Counted from the first letter of the stretch, positions 15,164 through 24,102 are shown. The stretch: DNA of 64,000 nt from Nocardiopsis sp. TSRI0078 (GCF_001905145.1 NZ_LWLB01000001.1:731213-795212); one strand, 5' to 3'. Made by a program: numbers and translations. Notes: generated by a model from the letters alone, not told the origin.

Positions 15164-15482
15164 GGCCCGGCGGCTGGTACGCGCGGGTGCGCCCGGCCCG
15201 GACCCCGTGGTCAACCGGATCGCCCGCCACCGGGCCCGGACGCTGCTGGCGGCCCCGTACCGGCCGAAGGCCCAGGGCGCCCTCTACCTCCTGTTCCTCG
15301 TCCTGAACGCGGCGGTGCTGGTCCACGCCCACACCGGTCCGGGCATCAGCGGCCTGCGCTGGCTCAACCTGGCCGGGGTCGCTCTGTTCGTCTTCCTGCT
15401 GTTCGTGCTGCTCCCACTGACGGTCCACCGGCGCAGGAGGGCCCGGGCCCTCCTCGCCGCGGAGGAGGACCCAGCCCCGTAG
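15156..15482 (+). CDS. Short membrane protein, C-terminal half of a two-module family
   Basis: 108 residues from the ATG at 15156. It begins REARRLVRAGAPGPDPVVNR, matching the cytoplasmic link of the 4981 protein (LRAAQRHLRRGE, DPRVDRLARHL), then has two membrane segments and a basic tail (VHRRRRARALLAAEE). It pairs with 14882-15163 to make one complete two-hairpin protein. It converges with the ABC permease gene at 15486 with only three bases between. Confidence 0.6.
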   Translation: MREARRLVRAGAPGPDPVVNRIARHRARTLLAAPYRPKAQGALYLLFLVLNAAVLVHAHTGPGISGLRWLNLAGVALFVFLLFVLLPLTVHRRRRARALLAAEEDPAP

Positions 15483-15485
15483 CGC

Positions 15486-16316
15486 TCAGCCGCCCAGCGC
15501 GCGGAACCGCCGGACGCAGAGCGGGAAGAAGACCGCCGTGATCGCCAGCGGCCAGACCACGGCCATGAGCACGGCGTTCTGCGCGATCCAGCTCTCGCCT
15601 CCCCAGCCCGGGTTGCCGAACAGCTCCCGGGCCGCGGCGACGGTGGAGGAGAGCGGGTTCCAGTCCGCGACCGCGCCCAGCCAGAACGGCATGGAGGCCG
15701 TGGCCACGAACGCGTTGGACAGGAAGCCCAGCGGGAACTCCAGGGTGTGCACGGCCGTGACCGCCCCCTCGCCCCGGACGGCCAGGCCGACGTAGACGCC
15801 CACCCACACCAGGGAGAAGCGCAGCAGCAGGAGCAGCCCGAACCCGGCCGCGGCCCCGCCCGGGGCACCGTCGCACTGCCACCCCGCCAGCAGGCCGCAG
15901 ACGGCCAGCAGGGCCAGGGTGATCACCGACCTGAGCATGTCCGCCGCGCACCGGCCCACCACGACCGCCGAGGGCGCCATGGGCATGGAGCGGAACCGGT
16001 CGGTGACCCCGCGCGCGGCGTCGTCGGAGACGGCGGTGACCGTCTCCCCCACCCCGAAGACCATCGCCATGGCGAACATGCCGGGCATCAGGAACTCCCT
16101 GTAGTCCCCGCCGCCGGGCACGGTCATCGCCCCGCCGAACAGGAACCCGAACATCAGCACCATGACGACGGGGAACAGCAGCCCGGCGACGAGCCGGCCG
16201 GGCCTGCGCAGCCAGTGGGCGATGTCGCGCCGGGTGATGGTCCACCCGTCCGCGAGCGCCCACAGGAGGCGGTCGGCGACCGCGGATCCTCCGGCCCGGC
16301 GCACGGTGTCGTTCAT
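15486..16316 (-). CDS. ABC-2 type permease (DrrB-like)
   Basis: About 276 residues. Six membrane segments follow a cytoplasmic N-terminus (TRRDIAHWLRRPGRL). The ABC-2 signature region GVTDRFRSMPMAPSAVVVGR lies between the second and third segments, as in DrrB-type drug exporters. The start ATG overlaps the ATPase stop (ATGA), giving a coupled two-gene exporter. The substrate is probably hydrophobic (drug, lipid or metabolite) and is not identifiable from sequence. Confidence 0.88.
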   Translation of the reverse strand: MNDTVRRAGGSAVADRLLWALADGWTITRRDIAHWLRRPGRLVAGLLFPVVMVLMFGFLFGGAMTVPGGGDYREFLMPGMFAMAMVFGVGETVTAVSDDAARGVTDRFRSMPMAPSAVVVGRCAADMLRSVITLALLAVCGLLAGWQCDGAPGGAAAGFGLLLLLRFSLVWVGVYVGLAVRGEGAVTAVHTLEFPLGFLSNAFVATASMPFWLGAVADWNPLSSTVAAARELFGNPGWGGESWIAQNAVLMAVVWPLAITAVFFPLCVRRFRALGG

Positions 16317-17272
16317 CGGTTCTCCTCCGTCCGGTCGCCGGTCAGGTGCAGGAACACCTCGTCCAGGGTGGGACGGCGCAGCGCGATGTCCTCCACCGCG
16401 ATCCGCTCCGCCTCCAGGGCCCGTGCCACCTCGGTGAGAGCCGCGACCCGGTCCCTCACGCCCACGCTGATCCGTCGCGTGTCGGCCTCGGTCCCGGGCC
16501 GCTCGCCGACCACCCGCTCGACGAGGGCGGCCGCTCCGTCGAGGCCGGCGGCGTCGCGCAGCACCACGTCGAGCCGGTCCCCGCCCAGGCGGGACTTGAG
16601 CTCCTCCGGTGCGCCCTCGGCGACGACGCGGCCGGAGTCGACCACCGAGACCCGGTCGGCGAGCTGATCGGCCTCCTCCAGGTACTGGGTGGTGAGCAGT
16701 ACCGTCGTGCCGTCCGCCACGAGTTCGCGGACCGCGCCCCACACCTCGCCCCGTCCCCGCGGATCGAGCCCGACGGTGGGCTCGTCCAGGAACAGCACGG
16801 GCGGGGACAGGATCATGCTCGCGGCCAGGTCCAGGCGGCGACGCATACCCCCGGAGTAGGCGCTGACCGGCTTGCCGCCGGTGTCGTCCAGGCCGAAGCG
16901 CTCCAGCAGCTCGTCCGCGCGCGCGGCGGCCCGCCGGGCGCCCAGGTGGTACAGGCGCCCGAACATCTCCAGGTTCTGCCGACCGCTGAGCACCTCGTCG
17001 ACGGCCGCGTTCTGGCCCACCAGCCCGATACCGCGGCGCACCCCGTCCCCGTTCGCGGCCACGTCGTGCCCGGCCACGGTGGCCGTGCCCTCGTCCGCGT
17101 GCAGCAGTGTGGTCAGGATCCTCACCGCGGTGGTCTTGCCCGCGCCGTTGGGCCCGAGCAGCCCGCACACGCTGCCGACGGGCACGTCGAGGTCGAACCC
17201 CCTCAGTGCCCAGTCCCTCCCGTACCGCTTTCCCAGACCGCGAGCGGCGACCGCGCATCCGGTCGTGTCCAC
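16313..17272 (-). CDS. ABC transporter ATP-binding protein (DrrA-like)
   Basis: About 319 residues from a GTG at 17272, preceded by GGGAAGGGGG. Walker A is GPNGAGKTT, the Q loop VGQNAAVDEV, the signature YSGGMRRRLDLA, and Walker B VLFLDEPTVGLD followed by the switch region TTQYLEEAD. The C-terminal 90 residues form the DrrA-type accessory domain ending LRRPTLDEVFLHLTG. It energises the permease at 15486. Expression is probably controlled from the repeated GTACG element at 17300-17387. Confidence 0.92.
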   Translation of the reverse strand: MDTTGCAVAARGLGKRYGRDWALRGFDLDVPVGSVCGLLGPNGAGKTTAVRILTTLLHADEGTATVAGHDVAANGDGVRRGIGLVGQNAAVDEVLSGRQNLEMFGRLYHLGARRAAARADELLERFGLDDTGGKPVSAYSGGMRRRLDLAASMILSPPVLFLDEPTVGLDPRGRGEVWGAVRELVADGTTVLLTTQYLEEADQLADRVSVVDSGRVVAEGAPEELKSRLGGDRLDVVLRDAAGLDGAAALVERVVGERPGTEADTRRISVGVRDRVAALTEVARALEAERIAVEDIALRRPTLDEVFLHLTGDRTEENR

Positions 17273-17299
17273 AGCGCCCCCTTCCCTGCCCTCGCCTGC

Positions 17300-17387
17300 T
17301 TCCGTACGGCGTACGGTAAAGCTTACGATCCAGGAACGCACGAGCCCCGGGAAAGATTCCGTACGGCGTACAGAATCTTTCCCGGGG
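17300..17387. promoter_or_regulatory. Duplicated operator-like element and 15-bp inverted repeat
   Basis: TTCCGTACGGCGTAC occurs at 17300-17314 and again at 17357-17371. Each copy holds a near-palindrome of CCGTACG halves, typical of TetR-family operators. The second copy forms the loop of a perfect 15-base inverted repeat (CCCCGGGAAAGATTC at 17345-17359, its complement at 17373-17387), which could also terminate transcription arriving from the gene at 17437. No adjacent regulator gene is present. Confidence 0.6.
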
Positions 17388-17436
17388 CGTGGGGACGGGG
17401 GTGGCCCGGCGTCGTCTCCGCAAGGGCCGGGCCTGG

Positions 17437-18978
17437 TCACAGGCCGTCGGCGCCACCGATGACGTGCGGCCGCGGCCTGGGGAGGTCTCCGTCCAGGGGC
17501 AGCTCGACGACGGGCACGTACCGGCCGACCGCCTCCCCGCCGTACTCGTCGCTGTAGCTGAGGAAGCCGCCGCCCGCACGGACCCTGTAGGCGCTGTTGA
17601 GCAGCATCAGCTGGGCGCTCACCTCCGCTGAGGTGGGCGGGGCGCCCTCCAGGTCCATCTCGTTGGTCATCCGTACGGCGCTGGCCGCCACGGCGAACGC
17701 GTCGTGGTTGATCAGGGCGTACCCGTTGTTGAGGGCGTCGGCCTCGTCGTCTCCGACGTACTCGTGGAAGGCGTTCACGAACGGCAGGTAGTGGGGCGGC
17801 CTGTCGGCCGAGGGGTCGCCCGTGGTCCAGCGCGGATCGGTGGCCGAGGCGTAGACCAGGGTGATGTCCCCCTCGGCGAGGTACCCCATCACCTCCTCGT
17901 CGTCCATGGCGGTCAGGCCGATGGCGGCGAACAGCACCCGGAAGGGCTGGTCCGTGCAGGGCCGGTGGGCGAGGGAGGCGAGGAACTCCCCGAGGTCCGG
18001 CGCGCGCCCCGCGAAGAGCACCGTGTCGGTCTCCGACACGCACACGTTGCGGACCACCGTGTCGAACAGGCCGGCCTTGGGGGGATCGCCGACGGTCGTG
18101 CCCATGTACTCCTGGGGAGGCCCGGAGATGTAGACGCCGAGCTGGTCCTCGTAGGCCTCGCGCAGGGTCTCGACGAACAGGTCGGGCTCGTTGTCGTCGT
18201 AGACCAGGGACGCCCGCGCCGGTTCCTCCAGGCCGTCGAGGTAGGCACGCAGCGCCCGCACGTACTCGGTGTTGCTGGGGGCGGCGCGCATCAGGCCCGG
18301 CGTCTCCGGCTGGGCCAGGCCGTCGGCGGTGACCGCGGAGGACACCATGGGGATGCCGTGTGCGTCGAGGCGGGCGGCCACGTCCCGGGTGGAGTCGATG
18401 CTCACCCCCATGCCGATGACCGCCACGAGGGGGTTCGTCCCGTCCTCCGCCATGGCGACGAGGTCGGACACGACCGGCTCCCACTGCTCCTGCTGGCCGC
18501 CCATGTTGGCGAGGTACAGCTGGATTCCGGGGCTCTGGTCACCGAAGTGGGGGGAGTGGTTGGCACGCATCTGCGCGGTGTAGGCGCCTTCCAGGGACCG
18601 GACCATACGGACGGGATCCATGGGGCTGACATCGCCGAAGGTGAGCGTGCCCAGGAGGGCGATCCGGACGACGTGCCCGTCGGCCTCCTCCGCCACCCGG
18701 GCGTTCTCCCGGGCGATGTCGGCCTGCACGTCGGTGTACTCCTCGTGGTAGACGTACGAGCCGTCGGTGACGCCCACGCACTGTCCGTCGGCCAGGCGCA
18801 CACCGCTGTTGGGGCCGCCGCAGGTGAACACGTCCCAGTAGAGGACGACCGGGATCACGAGCAGGAGCACCAGGACGGGCACGAGCAGTTTCCACCACCG
18901 CCTCAGCCACCTCAGGAAGAGGGAGCTCGGTCCTCCGTTCCCGGGGGCGAACGGGGACGCGTCGTTGGGGCCGTTCAT
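17437..18978 (-). CDS. Membrane-anchored periplasmic-binding-fold (type 1) protein
   Basis: About 513 residues from the ATG at 18978 (AAGGGA six bases upstream). A Gly/Pro-rich cytoplasmic head is followed by RWLRRWWK and one membrane helix near residues 29-47, so the body is outside. The outer domain looks like a type 1 periplasmic-binding/ANF-receptor fold: IALLGTLTFGD, VAVIGMGVSID, GIPMVSSAVTADGLAQPE, MRAAPSNTEYVRAL, ASLVYDDNEPD, then alternating strands. Such proteins normally serve branched-chain amino acid uptake, but no permease is nearby. It follows the NTPase gene with a 28-base gap. I infer a receptor whose ligand state is reported to the NTPase, possibly through its short cytoplasmic head. 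Confidence 0.8.
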   Translation of the reverse strand: MNGPNDASPFAPGNGGPSSLFLRWLRRWWKLLVPVLVLLLVIPVVLYWDVFTCGGPNSGVRLADGQCVGVTDGSYVYHEEYTDVQADIARENARVAEEADGHVVRIALLGTLTFGDVSPMDPVRMVRSLEGAYTAQMRANHSPHFGDQSPGIQLYLANMGGQQEQWEPVVSDLVAMAEDGTNPLVAVIGMGVSIDSTRDVAARLDAHGIPMVSSAVTADGLAQPETPGLMRAAPSNTEYVRALRAYLDGLEEPARASLVYDDNEPDLFVETLREAYEDQLGVYISGPPQEYMGTTVGDPPKAGLFDTVVRNVCVSETDTVLFAGRAPDLGEFLASLAHRPCTDQPFRVLFAAIGLTAMDDEEVMGYLAEGDITLVYASATDPRWTTGDPSADRPPHYLPFVNAFHEYVGDDEADALNNGYALINHDAFAVAASAVRMTNEMDLEGAPPTSAEVSAQLMLLNSAYRVRAGGGFLSYSDEYGGEAVGRYVPVVELPLDGDLPRPRPHVIGGADGL

Positions 18979-19006
18979 GGCCGTCCCTTCTCTGATGGAT
19001 GACCGC

Positions 19007-21061
19007 TCATGCCTTGGCACCGAACTTGGCGACCAGCCGCAGGTGCCAGGCCGCCTCCTCGAAGATGTGGGCCGCTCCGCGCGGGGCCCGTCCGGCGAGG
19101 TCGTTCAGCGCCATGTGGCAGACCGAGTGCAGGGCGCCGGAGTGGAAGAGGTCGGGGTCGTTGAGGATCTGCAGGGCCGCGACGAGCTTGAGGACGGTCT
19201 CGGTCTCCTCCGTGCTCTCCGTCCCCTCCGAGGCCGCGTGCCGCTGCCACGTGTTCGTCCACGCGTCCAGGAGGGGGAACGGCGGACGGGCCCGCAGGGG
19301 AGCCGCGGTGACCTCGCGCAGCAGCCTGACCCACTCCTCGCCGCCGATGTCGGGGGCCTGGAGCCAGCCCTGGAGGTGCCAGGCCACGCGGGTGAGCTGC
19401 CCGGCGCAGAGGCGGTGGTAGATCTCGCACTCGGCGGAGCGCTCGCTGTCGGCCTGTCCGCTCTGGTAGTAGTCGGCGAGCCTGCAGTGGACGGCGTCCC
19501 AGTTCCCGGGGGCACCCGTCGGGCGCCTGGCCAGGCCCCGGGACAGGAGGCGGCGCAGCACCGTGGTCTCCTCCGGGCGCGTCCGGTCCCACAGCGGGTA
19601 GGCGAGGAGGCGGTCCTCCTCGACGCGCTCGGTGAGCCCGCCCGAGCGGTTCAGCCACAGGCCCGCGTCGGGGTCCCGTGCCGCGGAGCAGGTGACGAGC
19701 GCCTCCCGGAGGCGGTGGTCGAGCTGGTCGGGGTCGGCGCCGATCGCCGTCCTGAGCATGTGCTCCTCGACGGTCACGGTGGACTCCAGCTTGGTGGACG
19801 GGTCCACGGGACGGTGGGAGAGCGCCTCGTGCAGGCTGTTGCCCCGGACCGCGACCCAGGCCTCGGCGAGCTGGGCGGTGGTCCCGGGGTGCCCTCCGGT
19901 GAAGTCCGCCAGGAGGTCGACGATCTCGTTCGAGACGTGGCCGCTGCCCTTGCTCCGGGAGCGGGCGCGGGAGAACAGCTCCCCGATGTCCCGTCGGCCC
20001 AGAGGGGTCAGGGAGAAGAAGCGCATGTACTGCCGGGTGTCCTCGTAGAACCGTTCGAGGGGCACCCCGTCGACCGTCTCGGCCGTGGTGGCGACGACGG
20101 TGAGCGGCTCGGGGAAGCCGACGCCGCCGAAGAGCGACGTCCTGCTGAACGGTGCCGGGACCTCGGCCAGGGACCTGAGGAGCACGGGACCCACGCCCTG
20201 GTCCGCGTTGTCCAGCAGGAGGACGGGGGTGGGCTGGTAGCCCACGCGCCTGGCCACGTGCTGGAGGTCGGTGAACAGGGCCTCGCTCAGGAAGCGGCTC
20301 ACCTTCTCCCGGTTGGAGATGCGGGACACGGCGTCCACGGCGTCGGGGTCCCGCGCCTGCAGCCACAGGTGGTAGAGGGAGTCGGCCACCTGTTCCCTGG
20401 CCTGCCCGCCCTGCCCCTGGGTGCGCATCCAGTCGAAGACGCGCTCCAGGACGCGGGCACCCACCCCCGAGACCGCGGCGACCCACCTGGCGAGGTCGAC
20501 GGGGAGGGGGTCGACGCCGATCAGCTCGGCGGGCGGGATGAGGTTGCCCGCCTCTCCCAGGAACCTGCTCAGCCGCCCCATGCCGTCGGGCCACACCTGG
20601 TCCACCAGCTTGGTGATCTCGGCGTGTGCCCGGTCGTTCCTGCCCTGGATGTCGCTCTCGTCCTCCGGTTCTCCTTCGAGGTCGATTTCCAGGCGAATGG
20701 TGATCAGGCCGATCCAGAGCCGGGGGAACTGGAGGCGCCCGTAGTACTTCAGGGCGCGGGCGAGTCCCTTTTCCTGGTGGGAGGAGATGGCGGCGAAGGC
20801 GTCGGGGACGCTGGAGTGGTACCTGACGGCGGAAAGATCCAGGTGGGCGTAGGGGATTCCGAGCCTTTCCAGTTCCTGCGCCTTGTGCCGCACGAAGTGG
20901 GACTTGCCGTAGCCCTGCGGACCGCGGACGACCATGATGGGGCGCCGGCGGCCCGGCGGGCCGGACCAGCCGGGGTCCACGAGGTCCTTGTAGTAGGCGG
21001 CCTGCGCCTCCTGTCCGACCAGTGTCTCATGACCGTCCGGCACCTCCGCGCCACTCGCCAC
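19007..21061 (-). CDS. P-loop NTPase, STAND/AAA-like, partner of the anchored binding protein
   Basis: About 684 residues from the GTG at 21061, ten bases after GGGAGG; a GTG at 21124 is an alternative. An N-terminal VGQEAQAAYYKDLVD, similar to the entry of many ATPase modules, leads to Walker A GPQGYGKSHF (residues about 47-56). Walker B is PVLLLDNAD, with a sensor-like strand LTVVATTAE. FSLTPLGRRDIGELFSRAR and LADFTGGHPGTTAQLAEAW resemble the lid and winged-helix region of STAND/ORC-type NTPases. The C-terminal 250 residues are helical and repeat-like. No effector domain is recognised. It is co-transcribed with the anchored receptor-like protein. Whether it signals, transports or defends is unknown. 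Confidence 0.75.
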   Translation of the reverse strand: MASGAEVPDGHETLVGQEAQAAYYKDLVDPGWSGPPGRRRPIMVVRGPQGYGKSHFVRHKAQELERLGIPYAHLDLSAVRYHSSVPDAFAAISSHQEKGLARALKYYGRLQFPRLWIGLITIRLEIDLEGEPEDESDIQGRNDRAHAEITKLVDQVWPDGMGRLSRFLGEAGNLIPPAELIGVDPLPVDLARWVAAVSGVGARVLERVFDWMRTQGQGGQAREQVADSLYHLWLQARDPDAVDAVSRISNREKVSRFLSEALFTDLQHVARRVGYQPTPVLLLDNADQGVGPVLLRSLAEVPAPFSRTSLFGGVGFPEPLTVVATTAETVDGVPLERFYEDTRQYMRFFSLTPLGRRDIGELFSRARSRSKGSGHVSNEIVDLLADFTGGHPGTTAQLAEAWVAVRGNSLHEALSHRPVDPSTKLESTVTVEEHMLRTAIGADPDQLDHRLREALVTCSAARDPDAGLWLNRSGGLTERVEEDRLLAYPLWDRTRPEETTVLRRLLSRGLARRPTGAPGNWDAVHCRLADYYQSGQADSERSAECEIYHRLCAGQLTRVAWHLQGWLQAPDIGGEEWVRLLREVTAAPLRARPPFPLLDAWTNTWQRHAASEGTESTEETETVLKLVAALQILNDPDLFHSGALHSVCHMALNDLAGRAPRGAAHIFEEAAWHLRLVAKFGAKA

Positions 21062-21124
21062 GACCCGGTCGCCTCCCGTTCTCCGCACTCGTTCGGACCC
21101 GCTCCACCGACATATGATGCGCAC

Positions 21125-21474
21125 TCTGCCCGGTTTTATGGCCGGAACCGTTTTTCGTGACGTACGTGTTATGAGGATTGTCCGTTTATCGGCACTCTGA
21201 TTCCTCTTGGTGAAACTGTTACAGAGGGTGCCGACGGGGCCGACGATCCGTCATACGGCCCGGTGGGACGGGAAATTCCGGAACCGTCCACAGAAGTAAT
21301 GGGGCGCCTTCCGCCGACGGAACGAACCTGGTTTCATGGGATGAATTCCGTGACCCGAACGGAGATCCCATGGCCGGAACCAGTGCGGACGGTCGTCCGG
21401 GACCGCCGGTCGGACGGGGTGGCACGCCTGCCCGGCCGACCCCCGAAGCGCCCCCTCGGGGACCGGCGCCCGTG
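21125..21474. other. Upstream region of the NTPase gene, no gene seen
   Basis: The 350 bases between the NTPase gene and the end of the ABC permease at 21475 contain an AT-richer part (21140-21360) suited to promoters and to the terminator of the ABC operon. I see no convincing coding frame or long hairpin. Confidence 0.4.
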
Positions 21475-22272
21475 TCAGTCCAGGGCTCCGCCTCCCGTGC
21501 GGGCACGGGCGAACACCAGCCGGAAGGAGAAGAAGGCGGCCGTGAACCAGCCCAGGCCCACCAGCGCCGTCAGCCCCAGGGAGGCGAGGACCTGGACCGC
21601 GCTGCCGCCGCCCTCCACCAGACGCACGGCCTCCAGGCCGTGGGTGGCGGGCAGCGCCTGGGCGACCCGGCGGATCGGCACGGGCCAGTACTCCAGCGGC
21701 ACCATGGCCCCGGAGAACGCCGTGACGTAGAGGGTCGCGATGGTGCTGATGACGTTGCGCGCCTGCGAGAAGACCAGCGCGACCGAGCCCAGCAGCAGCG
21801 TCATGCAGTAACTGCTCAGGGCGGTCAGCGCCACGACGCCCACCAGGACCGGCACCTGCCACGGCGACCAGGTCACACCGAAGAAGGGCGGAACGGCCAG
21901 CAGGGCGACCGACGTGGTGACGGTGGTCGAGGCCGGCCATCCGAGGCTGCGGCCGAAGAAGAACAGGCCGGGCTCGACCGGGGAGGCGGCCAGCAGGCCG
22001 AGCGTGCCCTGGTGCTTGTCCCAGCAGGTGGATGCGGTGGCCAGCATCGTCTCGGCCACGCAGACGAGCACGGCGGCGCCGAGGACGACGTACACCGTGT
22101 ACTCCGGGTCACCGACCAGGACCCCCACCATGCTGTAGAAGACCACCTGGGTCAGCAGGCGGACCAGCCACCCGAAGAGCCAGGTCCTCCACGTGTAGAC
22201 GACGGACAGGTCGGTCCGGGCCAGGACGGCGGCCTGGCGGACCGTGGCGGCGGTACGTGCGGGTGAGATCAC
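21475..22272 (-). CDS. ABC-2 type permease, second subunit
   Basis: 265 residues from a GTG at 22272, ten bases after the preceding permease stop. Six membrane segments; the cytoplasmic region after segment 2 contains DKHQGTLGLLAASPVEPG, the ABC-2 loop that relatives use to contact the ATPase. It forms a heteromeric channel with the permease at 22283. It ends the three-gene operon. Confidence 0.85.
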   Translation of the reverse strand: MISPARTAATVRQAAVLARTDLSVVYTWRTWLFGWLVRLLTQVVFYSMVGVLVGDPEYTVYVVLGAAVLVCVAETMLATASTCWDKHQGTLGLLAASPVEPGLFFFGRSLGWPASTTVTTSVALLAVPPFFGVTWSPWQVPVLVGVVALTALSSYCMTLLLGSVALVFSQARNVISTIATLYVTAFSGAMVPLEYWPVPIRRVAQALPATHGLEAVRLVEGGGSAVQVLASLGLTALVGLGWFTAAFFSFRLVFARARTGGGALD

Positions 22273-22282
22273 GGCTTCCCTC

Positions 22283-23062
22283 TCAGACCCGGGTCAGGGT
22301 GCCCTTGGCGCGGGCACGTCGGAGGAAGCGGACGAGGGTGGCCGACCCGAAGGCCAGGGCCAGGGCGCCCAGCAGCACCACCGCGGCCAGCCGGAGCGCG
22401 GCCGACTCCACCGGCTCCGGTGCCAGCGCGTCGCGCAGCAGGTCCGCGCCCCAGGACAGGTACAGCACGCGGCTCAGGCCCTCCAGCCAGCCGGGGAAGA
22501 GTGCCACCGGGACCATCACGCCGCTGAGCAGGAACACCGGCATGGACAGGGTGTTCTGCACGATCCGCGCCCCGGGCGCGGCGATGAACACCGCCGAGAG
22601 CGCCGTCGCCGTGGCCGCGGTGGACAGGGCGGTCGCCGCGATCGCGAGCACGAACACCACGGGGTGGTGGATGGTGACCCAGAAGCCGAAGAACAGACCG
22701 GCGACCCCGATGGCCAGGCCGAACGCGGGGACCGAGACCAGCATCGCGCCGCACAGGCGGCCGAATACCAGCATGGGAAAGGACACCGGTGAGGCCACGA
22801 GGGGCTCCAGGCGTCCGTTCTCCCGGTCCTCGCTGATCATCTCGCCGGAGAACATCAGCGCCGCGGTCCACAGCGTCATCAGGGTCGGGGCCACCACCGT
22901 GTAGGAGGCCAGGTCGGCGCGGTCGGAGTGGAGCACCATCGACAGGAAGACGATCGTGAAGAAGGGGGCGCCGACCAGGGCGAAGTAGCTGTCCACGCTC
23001 CTGGCCAGCCGACGGGTCTGGAAGGCGAAGCCCAGACCGAAGCCGGGTGCGGGGGGCCTCAC
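22283..23062 (-). CDS. ABC-2 type permease, first subunit
   Basis: 259 residues starting at a GTG that overlaps the ATPase stop by 4 bases (GTGA). Six segments, with the ABC-2 motif region ISEDRENGRLEPLVASPVSF after segment 2. Together with the gene at 21475 it should make a two-subunit exporter driven by the ATPase at 23059. The substrate is unknown. Confidence 0.87.
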   Translation of the reverse strand: MRPPAPGFGLGFAFQTRRLARSVDSYFALVGAPFFTIVFLSMVLHSDRADLASYTVVAPTLMTLWTAALMFSGEMISEDRENGRLEPLVASPVSFPMLVFGRLCGAMLVSVPAFGLAIGVAGLFFGFWVTIHHPVVFVLAIAATALSTAATATALSAVFIAAPGARIVQNTLSMPVFLLSGVMVPVALFPGWLEGLSRVLYLSWGADLLRDALAPEPVESAALRLAAVVLLGALALAFGSATLVRFLRRARAKGTLTRV

Positions 23063-24009
23063 GTGTCCACCGCCATCCCGCGCCCGCCGACCAGGTGCAG
23101 GTAGACCTCCTCCAGACTGGGGCGGCTCCGGGACACGTCACTGATCCCGGCGTCCACCAGGGCCCGCAGCACGGCGAGGGCGGCGTCGGGGTCGTCGGTC
23201 TCCACGCGGGTCCCCGCACCCTCCACCTCCTTGACCGACACCACCCCGGGCAGCGCGGCCAGCCGCTCCCGCAGGGGACCGGGCACGCCCCGGGCGTCCA
23301 CCCGCTCGTAGGAGGAGACCAGGCGGCCCACGGTGTCGGGGCTCTCGGTGAGCACCAGCCGCCCCTGGTCGATGAGGGACACCCGGTCACTGAGCGCCGC
23401 CGCCTCGGCCATGTCGTGGGTGGTCATGAGAATGGTGCGCCCGCTGCTGCGCAGCTCGCCGACCAGGGCGCGGAAGTCGCGGGCGGCCACCGGGTCCATG
23501 CCGACGGTGGGCTCGTCCAGGATGAGCACGCCCGGGTCGGAGACCAGTCCGCGCGCCAGGTGGAGGCGCTGCTTCATGCCCCGGGAGAAGGAGCCGACGC
23601 GCTCCTTGGCCCGGTCGGCCAGGCCCACCCTCTCCAGGAGCTCGTCCACCCGTCTGCGCCGCCGGGCGCCCGTGAGCCCGTACACCCCGGCCCAGAAGGT
23701 GAGGTTCTGCCGGGCGGTGAGCCGGTCGTAGGCCCCCTTGTCGCCGCCGAACACGATGCCGAGGGAGTTCTTCACCCCCGCGGTGTCGGTGACCACGTCG
23801 CGCCCGAGCACCCGGACGGTGCCGGAGGTGGGCAGCAGCACGGTGGAGACGATCTTGCACAGCGTGGTCTTGCCCGCGCCGTTGGGTCCGAGCAGGCCGT
23901 GCACCTCGCCCTCAGGGACCTCCAGGCTGACGCCGCGCAGCGCCTCCAGCTCCTCACCTCCCCCGCGCTGGTAGACGCGTCCGAGGTTCTCGATCTGCAG
24001 GGCGCTCAC
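23059..24009 (-). CDS. ABC transporter ATP-binding protein
   Basis: 316 residues from a GTG at 24009. Walker A GPNGAGKTT, Q-loop region GIVFGGDKGAYDRL, signature FSRGMKQRLHLA, Walker B VLILDEPTVGMD and H-loop TTHDMAEA are all present. The unusual GGDKG after the Q-loop position matches ABC-2 exporters of the Nod/Ccm-like group. The last 90 residues form an accessory domain ending SRPSLEEVYLHLVGG. It is first in the operon, 64 bases downstream of a perfect 30-base operator. Confidence 0.92.
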   Translation of the reverse strand: MSALQIENLGRVYQRGGGEELEALRGVSLEVPEGEVHGLLGPNGAGKTTLCKIVSTVLLPTSGTVRVLGRDVVTDTAGVKNSLGIVFGGDKGAYDRLTARQNLTFWAGVYGLTGARRRRRVDELLERVGLADRAKERVGSFSRGMKQRLHLARGLVSDPGVLILDEPTVGMDPVAARDFRALVGELRSSGRTILMTTHDMAEAAALSDRVSLIDQGRLVLTESPDTVGRLVSSYERVDARGVPGPLRERLAALPGVVSVKEVEGAGTRVETDDPDAALAVLRALVDAGISDVSRSRPSLEEVYLHLVGGRGMAVDT

Positions 24010-24072
24010 GTGTGCCGACCTTTCTCGGGGAGGGGAGCGGATCGCGGGAACGCGCGGGGGCGGGGCGCCGCA

Positions 24073-24102
24073 CGAAGGTATCTCGACATCGAGATACCTT
24101 CG
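24073..24102. promoter_or_regulatory. 30-bp perfect palindromic operator of the ABC operon
   Basis: CGAAGGTATCTCGA, two bases (CA), then its exact complement. The TATCTCGA..TCGAGATA core is typical of PadR/MarR-type operators in actinomycetes (recalled, not searched). It lies 64 bases before the ATPase start and 150 bases before the glycosylase gene. No PadR or MarR gene is in the window, so the regulator is encoded elsewhere. Confidence 0.75.

Noticed and set aside
18965..21160. 731-codon plus-strand frame
   Set aside because: Exact antisense of the NTPase gene, whose Walker motifs are clear; the plus frame has no domain.
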